From positions 192,036,423 to 192,100,422 of the forward strand of contig CM022298.1 in the NCBI GenBank assembly GCA_011799875.1: 64,000 nt of DNA, written 5' to 3'. The notes beneath the pieces are model-generated. The model was not told the DNA's origin. It ran no database searches and worked only from the letters and a program-made list of their open reading frames with translations. Shown here piece by piece: positions 1 through 10,947 of this stretch; the first letter of the stretch is position 1; the number at the start of each line of letters is the position of its first letter. This DNA comes from Thinopyrum elongatum (lineage: Eukaryota; Streptophyta; Magnoliopsida; Poales; Poaceae). Made by a program: the position numbers and the translations under genes.

Positions 1-2231
1 AATCCACGTCCCTCACATCACACCCGTGCAGCTATAGCTGAATTGGATTTATATGCGCTAAATGCCTAGAAAATGCACATAATCCCCTAAATATGGTAAA
101 TGAGCCCGGAAAAATGCCAAATTTGAACACGGTGATTTGCAGGGTGTATGTTAATCGTAGAAAAAAACTCCAGAGGAAAGAACGAAGAAAATTTGGATTC
201 CCCTTCAATCTTGGTGATTTCCCTCTCGAAAGCATGGAACTTCCTCGGTGATGGTTCGATTTATGAAGGGCCTGCATGATGACATAAGCCGAACCTTCTC
301 AAATTTTTACCAGGTCATGGTGAGGCCGTACCATGGCACCATGCCAGGCGTCATGTTTTTCAAGCATTTATTTCATTTTTCTATAGTTGAAAACCCCATA
401 AACAAATATTTGTGGTTGACTATTGCCACACATTTCATCGAAATATCTGCCCATTCCTTGTAAAAGGCATGAGAATTTACTAAATGGCACGAGCATGGTT
501 TTCCAGGCCGTTCTTGTGCACCCTTTCATGCACCGATTGTTTGAACTTGAATTATGTGAATTAATGCCTAAAAAATGCACATAATCCCCTAAATATGGTA
601 AATGAACCCGGAAAAGTGCCAAATTTGAACACGGTGATTTGCAGGGTGTATGTTCATCATAGAAAAAAACTCATGGACAAAGGATAAAGGAAATTTGGAT
701 CCCCCTTCAATCTTGGTGATTTCCCCCTCGAAACCATGAAACTTGGTGATGGTTCGATTTATGAAAGGTGCATGACAACATAAGGCAAACATTCTCAAAT
801 TTTTACCAGGGCACGGTGAGGCCATACCATGGCACCACGCCAGGCGTCATGTTTTCCAAGCATGTATTTCATTTTTGTATAGTTGTTAACCCAGTAAATG
901 ACGCGTTTATGGTTGACTATTGCCACACTTTTCCTTGAAATCTCTGCCCATTCCTTGTAAAAGGCATGAGAATTTACTAAATAGCATGAGCATGCTTTTC
1001 CAGACCATTCTTGTGCACCTTTTCATGCACCGATTATTCGAATTTGAATTATGTGCATTAATGCCTAGAAAATGCACATAATCCCCTAAATATGGTAAAT
1101 GAGCCTGGAAAAATGTCAAATTTGAACACGTTGCATTGGAGGGGGTATGTTGATCGTTGGAAAAAACTCAATGACAAACTAGGACGGAAATTTGGATTCC
1201 CCTTCAATCTTGGCGATTTCCCCCTCGAAACCATGAAACTTCCTTGATGATGGTTCGATTTATGAAGGGTGTGCATGATGACATAAATCAAACCTTCTCA
1301 GCTTTTTACCAGGGCACGGTGAGGCCATACCATGGCACCATGCCAGGCGTCATGTTTTTCAAGCACGCATTTCATTTTTCTATAGTTGATAACCTAGTAA
1401 ATGACACGTTTGTGGTTGACTATTGCCACACATTCCCTTGAAATCTCTGCCCATTCCTTGTAAAAGGCATGAGAATTTACTAAATACCACGAGCATGGTT
1501 TTCCAGACCATTCTTGTGCACCTTTTCATGCATCATTTGTTCGAATTTGAATTATGTGCATTAATGCCTAGAAAATGCACATAATCCCCTAAATATGGTA
1601 AATGAGCCCAGAAAAATGCCAAATTTGAACACGTTGCATTGGAGGGGGTATGTTGATTGTAGAAAAAAACTAAATGACAAACTAGGAAGGAAATTTGGAT
1701 TCCCGGCCCCTTCAATCTTGGTGATTTCCCCCTCGAACCCATGAAAATTCCTCGGTGATGGTTTGATTTATGAATGGTGTGCACGACGACATAAGCCAAA
1801 CCTTCTCAAATTTTTACCAGGGCATGGTGAGGCCATATCATGGCACCATGCCAGTCGTCATGTTTTTGAAGCATGTATTTCATTTATCTACAGTTGAAAA
1901 ACCAATAAACGACGTGTTTGTGGTTGACTATTGCCACACATTTCCATGAAATCTCTGCCCATTCCTTGTAAAAGGCATGAGAATTTACTAAATAGCACGA
2001 GCATGGTTTTCCAGACCGTTCTCGTGCACCTTTTCATGCACCGATTGTTTGAATTTGAATTATGTGCATTAATGCCTAGAAAATGCAAATAATCCCCTAA
2101 ATATTGTAAATGAACCCGGAAAAGTGCCAAATTTGAACACGGTGATTTGCAGGGTTTATGTTCATCATAGAAAAAAACTCATGGACAAAGGACAAAGGAA
2201 ATTTGGATTCCCCTTCAATATCGGTGATTTA
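1..2231. repeat. Satellite array, unit about 500 bp, at least 4.3 copies
   Basis: The block beginning aatgcctagaaaatgcac recurs at 61, 563, 1060, 1563 and 2071, giving periods of 502, 497, 503 and 508 bases. Whole units align with scattered substitutions and small indels. The array enters from the left edge and stops within a unit near 2231, after ggtgattt, where unrelated sequence starts. Short open frames in it are the same frame repeated and show no coding signs. I do not recognise the family. Confidence 0.9.
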
Positions 2232-2550
2232 CTATCGCACACGATTCATCTCCGTTGCCTCCGCGAACCATGTGTGTTCACCCACACATGCAAAAGGAAA
2301 AAGAAAACCCTCGCCCACTTCGTCCCCACCCACTCACCGCAGACTCCTCCGCAACTCTGCACCTCATCAACTTCTATCGCGGCGGCCACCCTAAGCTCGA
2401 CGGCTGTCATCGGTGGGTGGAGGTCACGCTCCAAACGGCACAGGATTTCGGCCCTACCGCTTGCCGCCGCCTATCTGCACCGACTTGCACCGACATTCTA
2501 GACTTTGGTCAATCGGGGTTTTCTGCGGGATTGGGCCGGGGATTTTTCTC
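2232..2550 (+). promoter_or_regulatory. Leader region of the B3-like gene
   Basis: This stretch separates the satellite from the predicted start codon. It is C-rich like a grass 5' untranslated region, and I see no clear TATA box. Near its left edge (about 2234-2252) is tatcgcacacgattcat, which resembles the repeated motif of the CACTA end region at 4,700-5,900. The left border may therefore be a remnant of a CACTA subterminal repeat. No gene other than the downstream one is supported here. Confidence 0.4.
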
Positions 2551-4163
2551 ATGGAGAAGGTAATAAATTTAGCGAAATATTCACTCATCTCTTATCGCAG
2601 TCCGTCCGTCGCTGTTAATCAACCGACGGAAATCGCCGTGGATTCATTTTTCTTCTAGCTGATTCGAGGGTTTTCATTCATGTGTCCATAGTGCGAGCAC
2701 AAATCGGGCAAGTGTGGTCGCGGCCAGTCGGAAACGAAGTTCTATCTCACCATTCCGGATGACTTCAGGGAGTGCTCGGTATGTTCAATCTCACCCTACC
2801 ACGGTTGGCATGTCCTAAATTTGTGCACATATACCGTCTATTGCTACATTTGGATAAAAGGTACGGTGCCACGTGCAGCCTGGATGTCGAAGCCGATTTC
2901 CCCCCCTATATTAGGCAAATTTATGATGTATTGTTCATTCAGTTACTCTCATATTTGCATCAAATCTTTGTTACATTATCTATTTTTAATTATATATTTT
3001 TGTACTTTGCTTTCATCTATATATTGATCTGTTCTATCAGTTACTCCCATATTTGCATCTTGCTCTGTTATTTCAATATATCTAATTTTCGATCTTAATT
3101 TTCATTTCAAGCAGTACATCCCTTGCTTTGCAAGAACAGGAGTAGAAGGAAATCTTGGGCTTTACTTTGTTGATGACTCCATGGATGTCATATTGACAAC
3201 GCATCATGGATTTACAATGACAGTTAGCGTAAAACTTGATAAAGATGGTCACTCCTATTTTGATGCAGACCTTTGGAGAAAAATGTCTAAGTGTGATGAA
3301 CTGAAAGCTGGCAATAAAATTCTAGTGTGTGCACCACAGCCTGGTCTAATTAACATGGATGTTTACTTCCCCAACGTCATCAGCCGATCAAAGTCTGATC
3401 GAGGTTAGTGTCCTTTCAACTTTCTCCATGCTGGCATATTACATAGCAAAATCGGGGTATTTTTTCTGACTAATTGATCACTAGTTAAGCAACCAATTGT
3501 GATTTCATTTTCTGACTCCGTTCCTAGGCAGTAACAAATTCTATTTACCAATTTATGCGCACTATATATTCTTTTGCCATGTTCTGAATAAATAATACCT
3601 TTCCACCTTTTAAGCAGGATATGTTGGATGCATAGTTAATGATCTGTATGTTATTAAGCGTACCAAATTTCACTGGAAGGACTTGAAGCATGTCATAAAC
3701 TTTGTTGATAATCTGACAGAGATAGCACAGCGTATGAACGCTGGATTTTGGATGGGATTAATTATACCTATGGTGCACACATTGAACACACAAAACGCTG
3801 CTACAAAGTCTTATTTTTATGTTGATGCTCATAAACTATATATATCTTCAACGATATGTTACAATTGGTTTTTATTCTACATTTTAATAGAAATTTCCCT
3901 CTATAGCTATTCCTGGATCGATTTCCTGGCGTGGTCGAATTACACTTGTTCCTGGTAATAACGCCAAAGTGATTGCAAGGTACTGCATTTCCCGCAGAAA
4001 TGGAACCATTCAAATTAACAAGTTCTCACTTGTCGTGGCAATGCATCCATATTGGAAAATTGGAGACACTGTTCTAGTCATGCTCTACCAAGGCACAAGA
4101 GGGTTCTTCCTTTTCTTTGACGAGATGCCGAGTCGCCGTGATCAAGCTGCTTCCAGCAGATAG
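2551..4163 (+). CDS. B3-like DNA-binding domain protein, five exons, 251 aa
   Basis: Exons 2551-2559, 2692-2778, 3115-3403, 3618-3731 and 3907-4163 total 756 bases with stop. Every intron is GT...AG and all phases agree. The start atggagaag directly precedes donor gtaata, and the next exon's frame has a stop just upstream of its acceptor, which supports this start. Residues about 19-118 match the B3 pattern: KFYLTIPDDF, then LYFVDD, VSVKL, GHSYF, a W about ten residues before DELKAGNKILV. A second, weaker B3-like half (about 138-245) contains KIGDTVLVML. B3 proteins are plant nuclear transcription regulators. The match is by pattern only and the protein is divergent. The gene lies between a satellite and CACTA ends, so it may be a transposon-carried copy. 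The donor at 3732 was chosen because it alone keeps phase; transcript data could move it. Confidence 0.6.
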
Positions 4164-4170
4164 TTGTGGT

Positions 4171-4310
4171 TGTTGGCCCTCAGACTCTTAAAATGTGCTA
4201 GCTGTTACTATGTTAAGTATGTAGATATGGACCATATGGTTGTGGGCCCTCAGCCTCTTAAAATGTGATAGTTGTTACTATGTTAAGTATGTAGATATGG
4301 ACCATATGGT
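4171..4310 (+). repeat. 70-bp tandem duplication in the 3' untranslated region
   Basis: The segments 4171-4240 and 4241-4310 are nearly identical direct copies, starting tgttggccct and tgtgggccct and ending gaccatatggt. The pair begins eight bases after the stop codon of the B3-like gene. Confidence 0.85.
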
Positions 4311-4440
4311 TGTCAAAACCGTGTTATGAAGATCCTCCTTTTGTTGAATAGTGTAACCACTATATATATGTTACTCAAATGCTGTTAGCCAAGTTCTTAA
4401 ATTTTCATGGAAAGTATTAGTATCGTACACAGTTCATTGA

Positions 4441-5976
4441 GTTTAAGCGTGTGCCCGGTAGAGCGGTAGAGTAGAGGACGCCCATGTTTTGGACGTGGCG
4501 ATCAGCACCGATGTCCAGAAGGCATTTCCATATTAATTGTCCATATTGCAAATTCACACACGTGTTAACATAAGGAAACATATGTGTAACTTACTAATCA
4601 TTGCACACGAGTACTCGCAGACGCATCATGTGCGATACTCCTAGCCACCGCAAGCAACTAGTTTGCACTTTTCAAAGTTTTTTGTACACACAGAATCGCA
4701 CACGAATTAACTGTAGTAACCGTCTGTGTTGTAATTTCTCATCGCAAACGGTTCATCCGAGGGGGCTGTTTGCCGCGTATCACACACATCTTGTTTACAC
4801 GACTCATTTGTGTTCTTTTAGCTCATCGCAAACAGTTAATCTATGTGAACTGTATGCCGCATATCACACACATCTTGTTAAGTTGAACCATTTCTGTTGT
4901 GTTCCCTAATCGAAAACAGTTCGTCCGAGTGAACTGTATGCCGTATATCACACACACCTTGATCTGGCTAACCATTTCTGTTGCACTCCCTAATAGAAAA
5001 CAGTTCATCTGAGCAAACTGTATGTCGTATATCACACACACCTTGATATGGCTGCCCATTTCTGTTGTTCTGTCTCATCGCAAATAGTTCATATGGATCA
5101 TCCATGTGCCCTGCATTGCACACGCAACTAAAATCTGAACCGTGTTTGATGTCTCCACCATCGCAAACATTTTGCATCTTTTTTGATGGGTTTTTCACAT
5201 CACCATTTGCGATTAATGCATCGCACACAGTTTTGTCAAAGGGTCTTTGATCATAGTGTCGCGTTAGCAGCATCCTGCAGTAGTGACGGTCGGTAAAACA
5301 CAAACGTTTGTGATATACACCATAATCCGACACGGTTCACAGAGAGGAAACATGTGCGAGGATGCACACCATTGCGGTTTGCAAACCGTGTGTGATGTCA
5401 GACAATATCACAAACGGTGCGGGCAAACTAAATGTTTGTGATAGTTGCCTTATCGTACATGATTTGCAACCATGAACTGTTTCTGATGTGGTACGCATCG
5501 TAAACATTGCACCACAGAATAGCGTGTGTGATAGTTATCATGTACGACAATGTTACGATGGTCCGACATTTCGTAATCCTATCCGACACTTGTACAATGA
5601 TTAGCTAATCTTCTTAATTAGCTATCGCATATGGTTCAGGAAAAGTGAATGTGTGTGATTGCCTGCTTATCATACATGTTCTATAATCGTGAATCGATTG
5701 TGATGGGCCGCGCATCATAAACGTAGCACCACAGAATACCGACTGCGATGGCAATGCGAGCACGAACGAGTAGCAAGGATGAAGCATTTGGGATATTCGA
5801 GATATCAGAAACAATTTTATAGGGACAACTGTATGCATCAAGGCTCCCTATCCCCGACGGTTTCTGGGTCGTGTGGGAAGGACCCCCGTATCGCACACAC
5901 TCACTCGGTGACGGTTCAAAACACCGTCGCGGAAAGGGGTTAAAAGCCATTTGTATAGCACCTCACTGTACCAGTG
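4441..5976. mobile_element. CACTA transposon end region with subterminal repeats
   Basis: The motif tcgcaaacggttcat and variants recur roughly every 60-120 bases between 4,735 and 5,930, alternating with tatcacacaca. Two CACTA-type termini are visible on the reverse strand: CACTACTGCAGG ending at 5285 and CACTGGTACAGT ending at 5976. This suggests one element end nested in another. The second terminus abuts retrotransposon LTR sequence. No matching left terminus or transposase is visible, so this is a truncated or rearranged element. No gene is seen in this stretch. Confidence 0.65.
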
Positions 5977-7249
5977 TTACTAGCAACTTTGTATCATTTT
6001 TTGGGACTAATCTATTGACAGAGTGCCCAGTGCCAGTTGCTATTTTTTGCTTGTTTTTTACTTCGCAGAAAATCAATACCAAACGGAGTCCAAATGCCAC
6101 GGAACTTTTTGAAGATTTTTTTTGCCCAGAAGACACCCAAGAGCCCAAGGAAGTGCACCAGAGGAGGCCCGTGGGGCCCACTAGGCACCAGGGTGCGCCA
6201 GAGGCCCCAGGCGCACCCTGATGGGTAGTGGGGCCCACGGGAAGCTTCTCCACCGACCTTTTCAGTACTATAAATACTTTAAAATCCCAAAAACCCTAGG
6301 GGAGTCGACGAAACACAATTCCAGCCGCCGCAATTTCCAGAACCACGAGATCCAATCTAGAGGCCTTTTCCAGCACTCTGTCGGAGGGGTCAACAATCAC
6401 GAAAGGGTTCTTCATCATCACCCTTGCCCCTCCGATGATGCGTGACTAGTTTACCACAGACCTACAGGTCCATAGGTAGTAGCTAGATGGCTTCTTCTCT
6501 CTTTTTGATCTTCAATACAATGTTCTCCTCGATGTTCTTGGAGATCTATTTGATGTCATGAATTTTTGCGGTGTGTTTGTTGGGATCTGATAAATTGTGA
6601 GTTTATGATTAGATCTATCCATGAATATTATTCGAGTCTTTGCTGAACTCTTTTATGCATGATTGTTATAGCCTCGTATTTCTTCTCTGAAACTTTGGTT
6701 TGGTTTGGCCAACTAGATTGATTTTTCTTGCAATGGGAAGAGGTGCTTTGTGATGGGTTCGATCTTGCGGTGCTCAATCTCAGTGAGAGAAGGAGACATG
6801 ACATGCATGTATCATTGCCATTAAGGATAAAAGATGGGGTCTTTTCCTACATGAATAGATCATGTCTATATCATGTCATCGTTCTTATTGCATTACTCCA
6901 TTTTTTCATGGACATAATACACTAGAGGCATGCTGGATATTGGTCGATTTGTGGAGTAATAGTAGTAGATGCAGGAAGGAGTCGGTCTACTAATCTTGGA
7001 AGTGATGCCTATATACATGATCATTGCTTTGGATATCGTCATAATTATTTGCTCTTCTGTCAATTACCCAACAGTAATTTGTTTACCCACCATATGTTAT
7101 TTTCTTGAGAGAAGCCTCAAGTGAAATCTACGGCCCCTGGGTCTATTTCCTATCATATTAAAACCCAAAAATACCTTGTTGCACCTTTTCTTTATTTATT
7201 TTATTTTGTGTTTTTGCAAGATCTATTTATCAAATCTCATACAATTTAA
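5977..7249 (+). mobile_element. LTR1: 5'-truncated gypsy-type LTR
   Basis: It matches LTR2 (8031-9577) from ctagcaactttgtatc onward but lacks the first 80 or so bases of the LTR, which are cut off at the CACTA terminus. It retains a TATA-like tataaata at 6269-6276. At about 7245-7250 it jumps from LTR sequence to the element's 3' internal region at the shared bases tccat, so the LTR 3' end and the body of this copy are missing. Confidence 0.85.
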
Positions 7250-8030
7250 TCCATGCTAGATATTTTATTCACACGATGAGTGTTTATTCACTTGTCATTG
7301 CACGAGAGTGTGGCAAAGTAATAGGGATGCCCAGTCCCGAAATGAAAAAGAAATTTACTTTACATTGTCAAATAATAAATTCCTTGGAAAGTGTTGGCAT
7401 GGAAGGCACCCGTGGATACGGCTAGCCATGGATTGTGAAAGAATGGTGGAAAAGGAATAAACTTTATTTTATGTTTGGGAACCGCCTATGATTTATCTAG
7501 GATGGAAAGTATTGGGAATTCTCGATCGTTTTCGTTGACGGGAAAAGTATGCCTCTCAAAACAAATTTTATCTCTCAATTTAAGCTATGAGCTCTGGCAC
7601 CTCTACAAATCTCTGCTTCCCTCTGCGAAGGACCTATCTATTTACTTTATGCAATTTTTTATTTTATTTTTGAGTCTCCATCTTCCCTTATAAAGCACCA
7701 ACTAGGGAACACTATTATCATACTTGTGCATTGGATGTAGCTAATATTTGAGTGTGTTTTATGAATGGATCAATGATTGAGCATAATGGGCTAGGGATAG
7801 GTTTTTTTAGTGTTGATATTTTGAAACACATGGTTGCTTGTTGATATACTTGAGTATTGAGGTCTTCATGTCAAATTATAGACTATTGCTTTGAATCATC
7901 TGAAGTCCAAATGTCCATGCTACAAAAGAAAAGAATATGTGATGAATATGGTGGGTAGCATTCCACATCAAAAATTCTGTTTTTATCATTTACGTACTGA
8001 AGGACAAGCAGGAATTAAGCTTGGGAATGA
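7250..8030 (+). mobile_element. 3' internal region of the gypsy element, copy 1
   Basis: This is a near-identical copy of 12,676-13,443, ending in the purine-rich aattaagcttgggaatga just before an LTR start. It is the noncoding tail normally found before a 3' LTR. Short open frames here (for example 7475-7693) also occur in the second copy and are not genes. Confidence 0.85.
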
Positions 8031-9577
8031 TGATACGTCTCCAACGTATCTATAATTTTTTATTGTTCCATGCTATGAAAGTATCATTCTTGGATATTTT
8101 ACACTCATTTACTAGTAACTTTATATCATTTTTTGGGACTAACCTATGGACATAGTGCCCAGTGCCAGTTGTTGTTTTTTGCTTGTTTTTTACTTCACAG
8201 AAAACTAATACCAAACAGATCCAAATCCCATGAAACTTTTTGGAGAATTTTTTCTGCCCAGGAGGCCAAGGAAGTGCACCAGAGGAGGCCCGTGGGGCCC
8301 ACTAGGCACTAGGGCGCTAGAGGCCCCAGGCGTGACCTGGTGGGTAGTGGGGCCCATGGGAAGCTTCTCCACCGACCTTCAGCTCTATAAATACTCTTAA
8401 ATCCCAAAAACCCTAGGGGAGTCGACGAAACACAATTCCAGCCGCCGCAAGTTCCAGAACCATGAGATCCCATCTAGAGGCCTTTTTCGGCACTCTGCCA
8501 GAGGGGTCAACAATCACGGAGGGGTTCTTCATCATAACCCTTGCCCCTCCGATGATGCGTGAGTAGTTTATCACAGACCTACGTGTCCGTAGGTAGTAGC
8601 TAGATGGCTTCTTCTCTCTTTTTGATCCTCAATACAATGTTCTCCTCGATGTTCTTGGAGATCTATTTGATGTAATGACTTTTTGCGGTGTGTTTGTTGG
8701 GATCCGATGAATTGTGAGTTTATGATAAGATCTATCCATGTATATTATTTGAGTCTTTGTTGAACTCTTTTATGCATGATTGTTATAGCCTCGTATTTCT
8801 TCTTCGAAACTTTGGTTTGGTTTGGCCAACTAGATTGATTTTTCTTGCAATGGGAAGAGGTGCTTTGTGATGGGTTCGATCTTGCGGTGCTCAATCTCAG
8901 TGACAGAAGGAGACATGACATGCATGTATCATTGACATTAAGGATAAAAAGATGGGGTCTATTCCTACATGAATAGATCCTTTCTATATGATGTCTTCAT
9001 TCTTATTGCATTACTCCGTTTTTCCGTGAACATAATACACTAGAGGCATGCTGGATATTGGTCGATTTGTGGAGTAATAGTAGTAGATGCAGGCAGGAGT
9101 CGGTCTACTAATCTTGGAAGTGATGCCTATATACATGATCATTGCTTTGGATATCGTCATAATTATTTGCTCTTCTGTCAATTGCCCAACAAGAATTTGT
9201 TTACCCACCATATGTTATTTTCTCGAGAGAAGCCTCTAGTGAAATCTACGGCCCCCGGGTCTATTTCCTATCATATTAAAACCAAAAAAATACCTTGTTG
9301 CACCTTTTCTTTATTTATTTTATTTTGTGTTTTTGCAAGATCTATTTATCAAATCTCATAAAATTTAATCTATCTCAATACCGATGAGGGATTGACAACC
9401 CCTCTTACACGTTGGGTTGCAAGTTTTTGTTGTTTGTGTGCAGGTGTTGTTTACATAGTGTTGCTTGGTTCTCCTACTGGATTGATAACCTTGGTTTCAT
9501 AACTGAAGGAAATACTTACCGTTGTTGTGTTGCATCATCCTCTCCTCTTCGGGGAATTACCAACGCAGATACAAACA
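8031..9577 (+). mobile_element. LTR2: complete gypsy-type LTR (1,547 bp)
   Basis: It begins TGATACGTCTCCAACGTATC and ends at gatacaaaca, giving TG...CA termini. It has a TATA-like tataaata at 8386-8393. It is followed within 16 bases by a primer-binding-like site and preceded by a polypurine tract, so it acts as 3' LTR of the left copy and 5' LTR of the right copy. The start resembles Triticeae Sabrina/WHAM-type LTRs; the family name is uncertain. Confidence 0.85.
8386..8393 (+). promoter_or_regulatory. TATA box of the LTR promoter
   Basis: The sequence tataaata sits in the middle of the LTR, and the same position is conserved in LTR1 (6269-6276) and LTR3 (13,811-13,818). Transcription would start some 30 bases downstream. 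Confidence 0.5.
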
Positions 9578-9592
9578 ATCAGAAAGAATTTC

Positions 9593-9610
9593 TGGCGCCA
9601 TTGCCGGGGA
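9593..9610 (+). other. Primer-binding-like site
   Basis: The sequence tggcgccattgccgggga lies 15 bases past the LTR end, where reverse transcription would be primed by a host tRNA. The same kind of site (TGGCACCGTTGCCGAGGA on the minus strand) follows the other gypsy LTR at 61,406-61,424. I have not matched it to a specific tRNA. Confidence 0.55.
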
Positions 9611-9809
9611 GACATCATCAACATCTATCAAGTACCCAATCACAAATCTCATCTCCTTGCAATTACTTTATTTGCCACTTGCCTCTCGTTTTCATCTCCC
9701 CCACTTCTAAAACATTTTCAAAAAATCACAAAAATATTTGCCTTCATTTTCGTTTGCCTTTTTCTCGTTCGATCTTTTGTTTGCTTGCAATCTTGTTTGC
9801 GTAGTCACG

Positions 9810-10490
9810 ATGTTTCAAAGAAAGTATTATGATGTTCCCTATCCTAACATCTTGCTTGAGATTGAGAAAAATGCCAAAGAATACATGACTATACAATTTG
9901 AGCATAATAAATTTTTCACCCAGGAGCTTAAAGAACACTCTATTGTGTTGGATGCTATAACAAAACAACTTGATCATGTTAGCAAAGAAGTTGCCAATCT
10001 CCAATCTAAGTATGCTCAGATTAAAAATTTGAGAGGAAAAATATCCGATGCACAAGCTACCTTAGTAAATCAAATGGCGGCTAAGCCAAAATTTCTAGAG
10101 GGTAGTAATGAAGATGTTAAGATGATTGGTGTTTCTTCTATTGATTCCTTGTTTAGTAATATTAAACTTGATGAAAAGGGGACTGAAGAAGAGTCAACTT
10201 TAGCTAGAAGGCTTCCCCATAATTCCGAGGGTGAAAATCTTGTTGAAAAAATTGATAAAATTGGGTTTGGAGAGGTCAAAACTTTAACTAGTGATGTGCC
10301 CACTCTCTTGGATTACAAAGACTTTAATTATGATAGTTACTCTTTGATTGAATGCATTTCTTTGTTGCAATCCATGCTAGATTCACCCAATGCCTATGAA
10401 CAAAATAAAGCTTTTACTAAACATATTGTAGAAGCGATGATGAAAGCTTTAGAAGAAAATAGGAATTGGAGATTTCAATTCCTAGAATGA
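9810..10490 (+). CDS. Gag-like protein of a non-autonomous gypsy element
   Basis: The start MFQRKYYDVPYPNILLEIEK was preferred to the upstream ATG at 9738, which encodes a hydrophobic stretch overlapping the leader. The 226-residue product has an N-terminal half rich in heptad-like Leu, Ile and Lys/Glu residues (FFTQELKEHSIVLDAI...), suggesting a coiled coil, and an acidic C-terminal half. No zinc knuckle is present. It lies 200 bases after the primer-binding-like site, where gag is expected. The function is inferred from position and from resemblance to proteins of large non-autonomous Triticeae gypsy elements. It would assemble the cytoplasmic particle if functional. It ends in TGA, and the protease frame follows in another frame. 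Confidence 0.6.
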   Translation: MFQRKYYDVPYPNILLEIEKNAKEYMTIQFEHNKFFTQELKEHSIVLDAITKQLDHVSKEVANLQSKYAQIKNLRGKISDAQATLVNQMAAKPKFLEGSNEDVKMIGVSSIDSLFSNIKLDEKGTEEESTLARRLPHNSEGENLVEKIDKIGFGEVKTLTSDVPTLLDYKDFNYDSYSLIECISLLQSMLDSPNAYEQNKAFTKHIVEAMMKALEENRNWRFQFLE

Positions 10491-10500
10491 TGAATGGGAA

Positions 10501-10947
10501 CCCACCATAAAAGTCAAGATAAAAAATTATGAGTGCAATGCTTTATGTGATTTGGGTGCTAGTGTTTCCACAATTCCGAAATCTCTATGTGATGTGCTAG
10601 GTTTTACCAATTTGGAAGAGTGTTCTCTTAATTTGCACTTGGCGGATTCTACTATTAAAAAGCCTTTGGGAAGAATTAATGATGTTCTTATTCTTGCAAA
10701 TAGGAATTATGTGCCCATAGATTTTATTGTTCTTGATATTGATTGCAATCCATCTTGTCCCATAATACTTGGTAGACCGTTTTTACGAACTATAGGTGTC
10801 GTGCTTGATATGAAAGAAGGGAATATTAAGTTAAAGCTTCCATTAAGAAAGGGTATGGAACAATTCCCTAGAACAAGAATTAAGCCACCATATGAATCAA
10901 TCATGAGGGCAACCTATGGAACAAAAACCAAAGAAGACAATACTTGA
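10501..10947 (+). CDS. Retropepsin-like aspartic protease domain
   Basis: The frame reads ALCDLGASVSTIPKSL (catalytic D in DLGAS), followed about 70 residues later by CPIILGRPFLRT, the conserved ILGRPFL segment of plant gypsy retropepsins. The product would cleave the element's polyprotein. It is offset from the gag-like frame, which stops at 10,490, so expression would need a frameshift or separate initiation; its own start codon is unclear. It ends normally in TGA with no reverse transcriptase, RNase H or integrase downstream. The element is therefore non-autonomous, either by family type or by deletion. Confidence 0.75.
   Translation, partial: PTIKVKIKNYECNALCDLGASVSTIPKSLCDVLGFTNLEECSLNLHLADSTIKKPLGRINDVLILANRNYVPIDFIVLDIDCNPSCPIILGRPFLRTIGVVLDMKEGNIKLKLPLRKGMEQFPRTRIKPPYESIMRATYGTKTKEDNT

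Noticed and set aside
248..1441. Repeated 65-71-residue frames starting MMVRFMKG or MMMVRFMKG
   Set aside because: The frame recurs because the satellite recurs. It is broken in other units and has no known domain.
4449..4475. tRNA-like cggtagagcggtagagtagagg
   Set aside because: It resembles an A box only by chance; no cloverleaf or B box follows.
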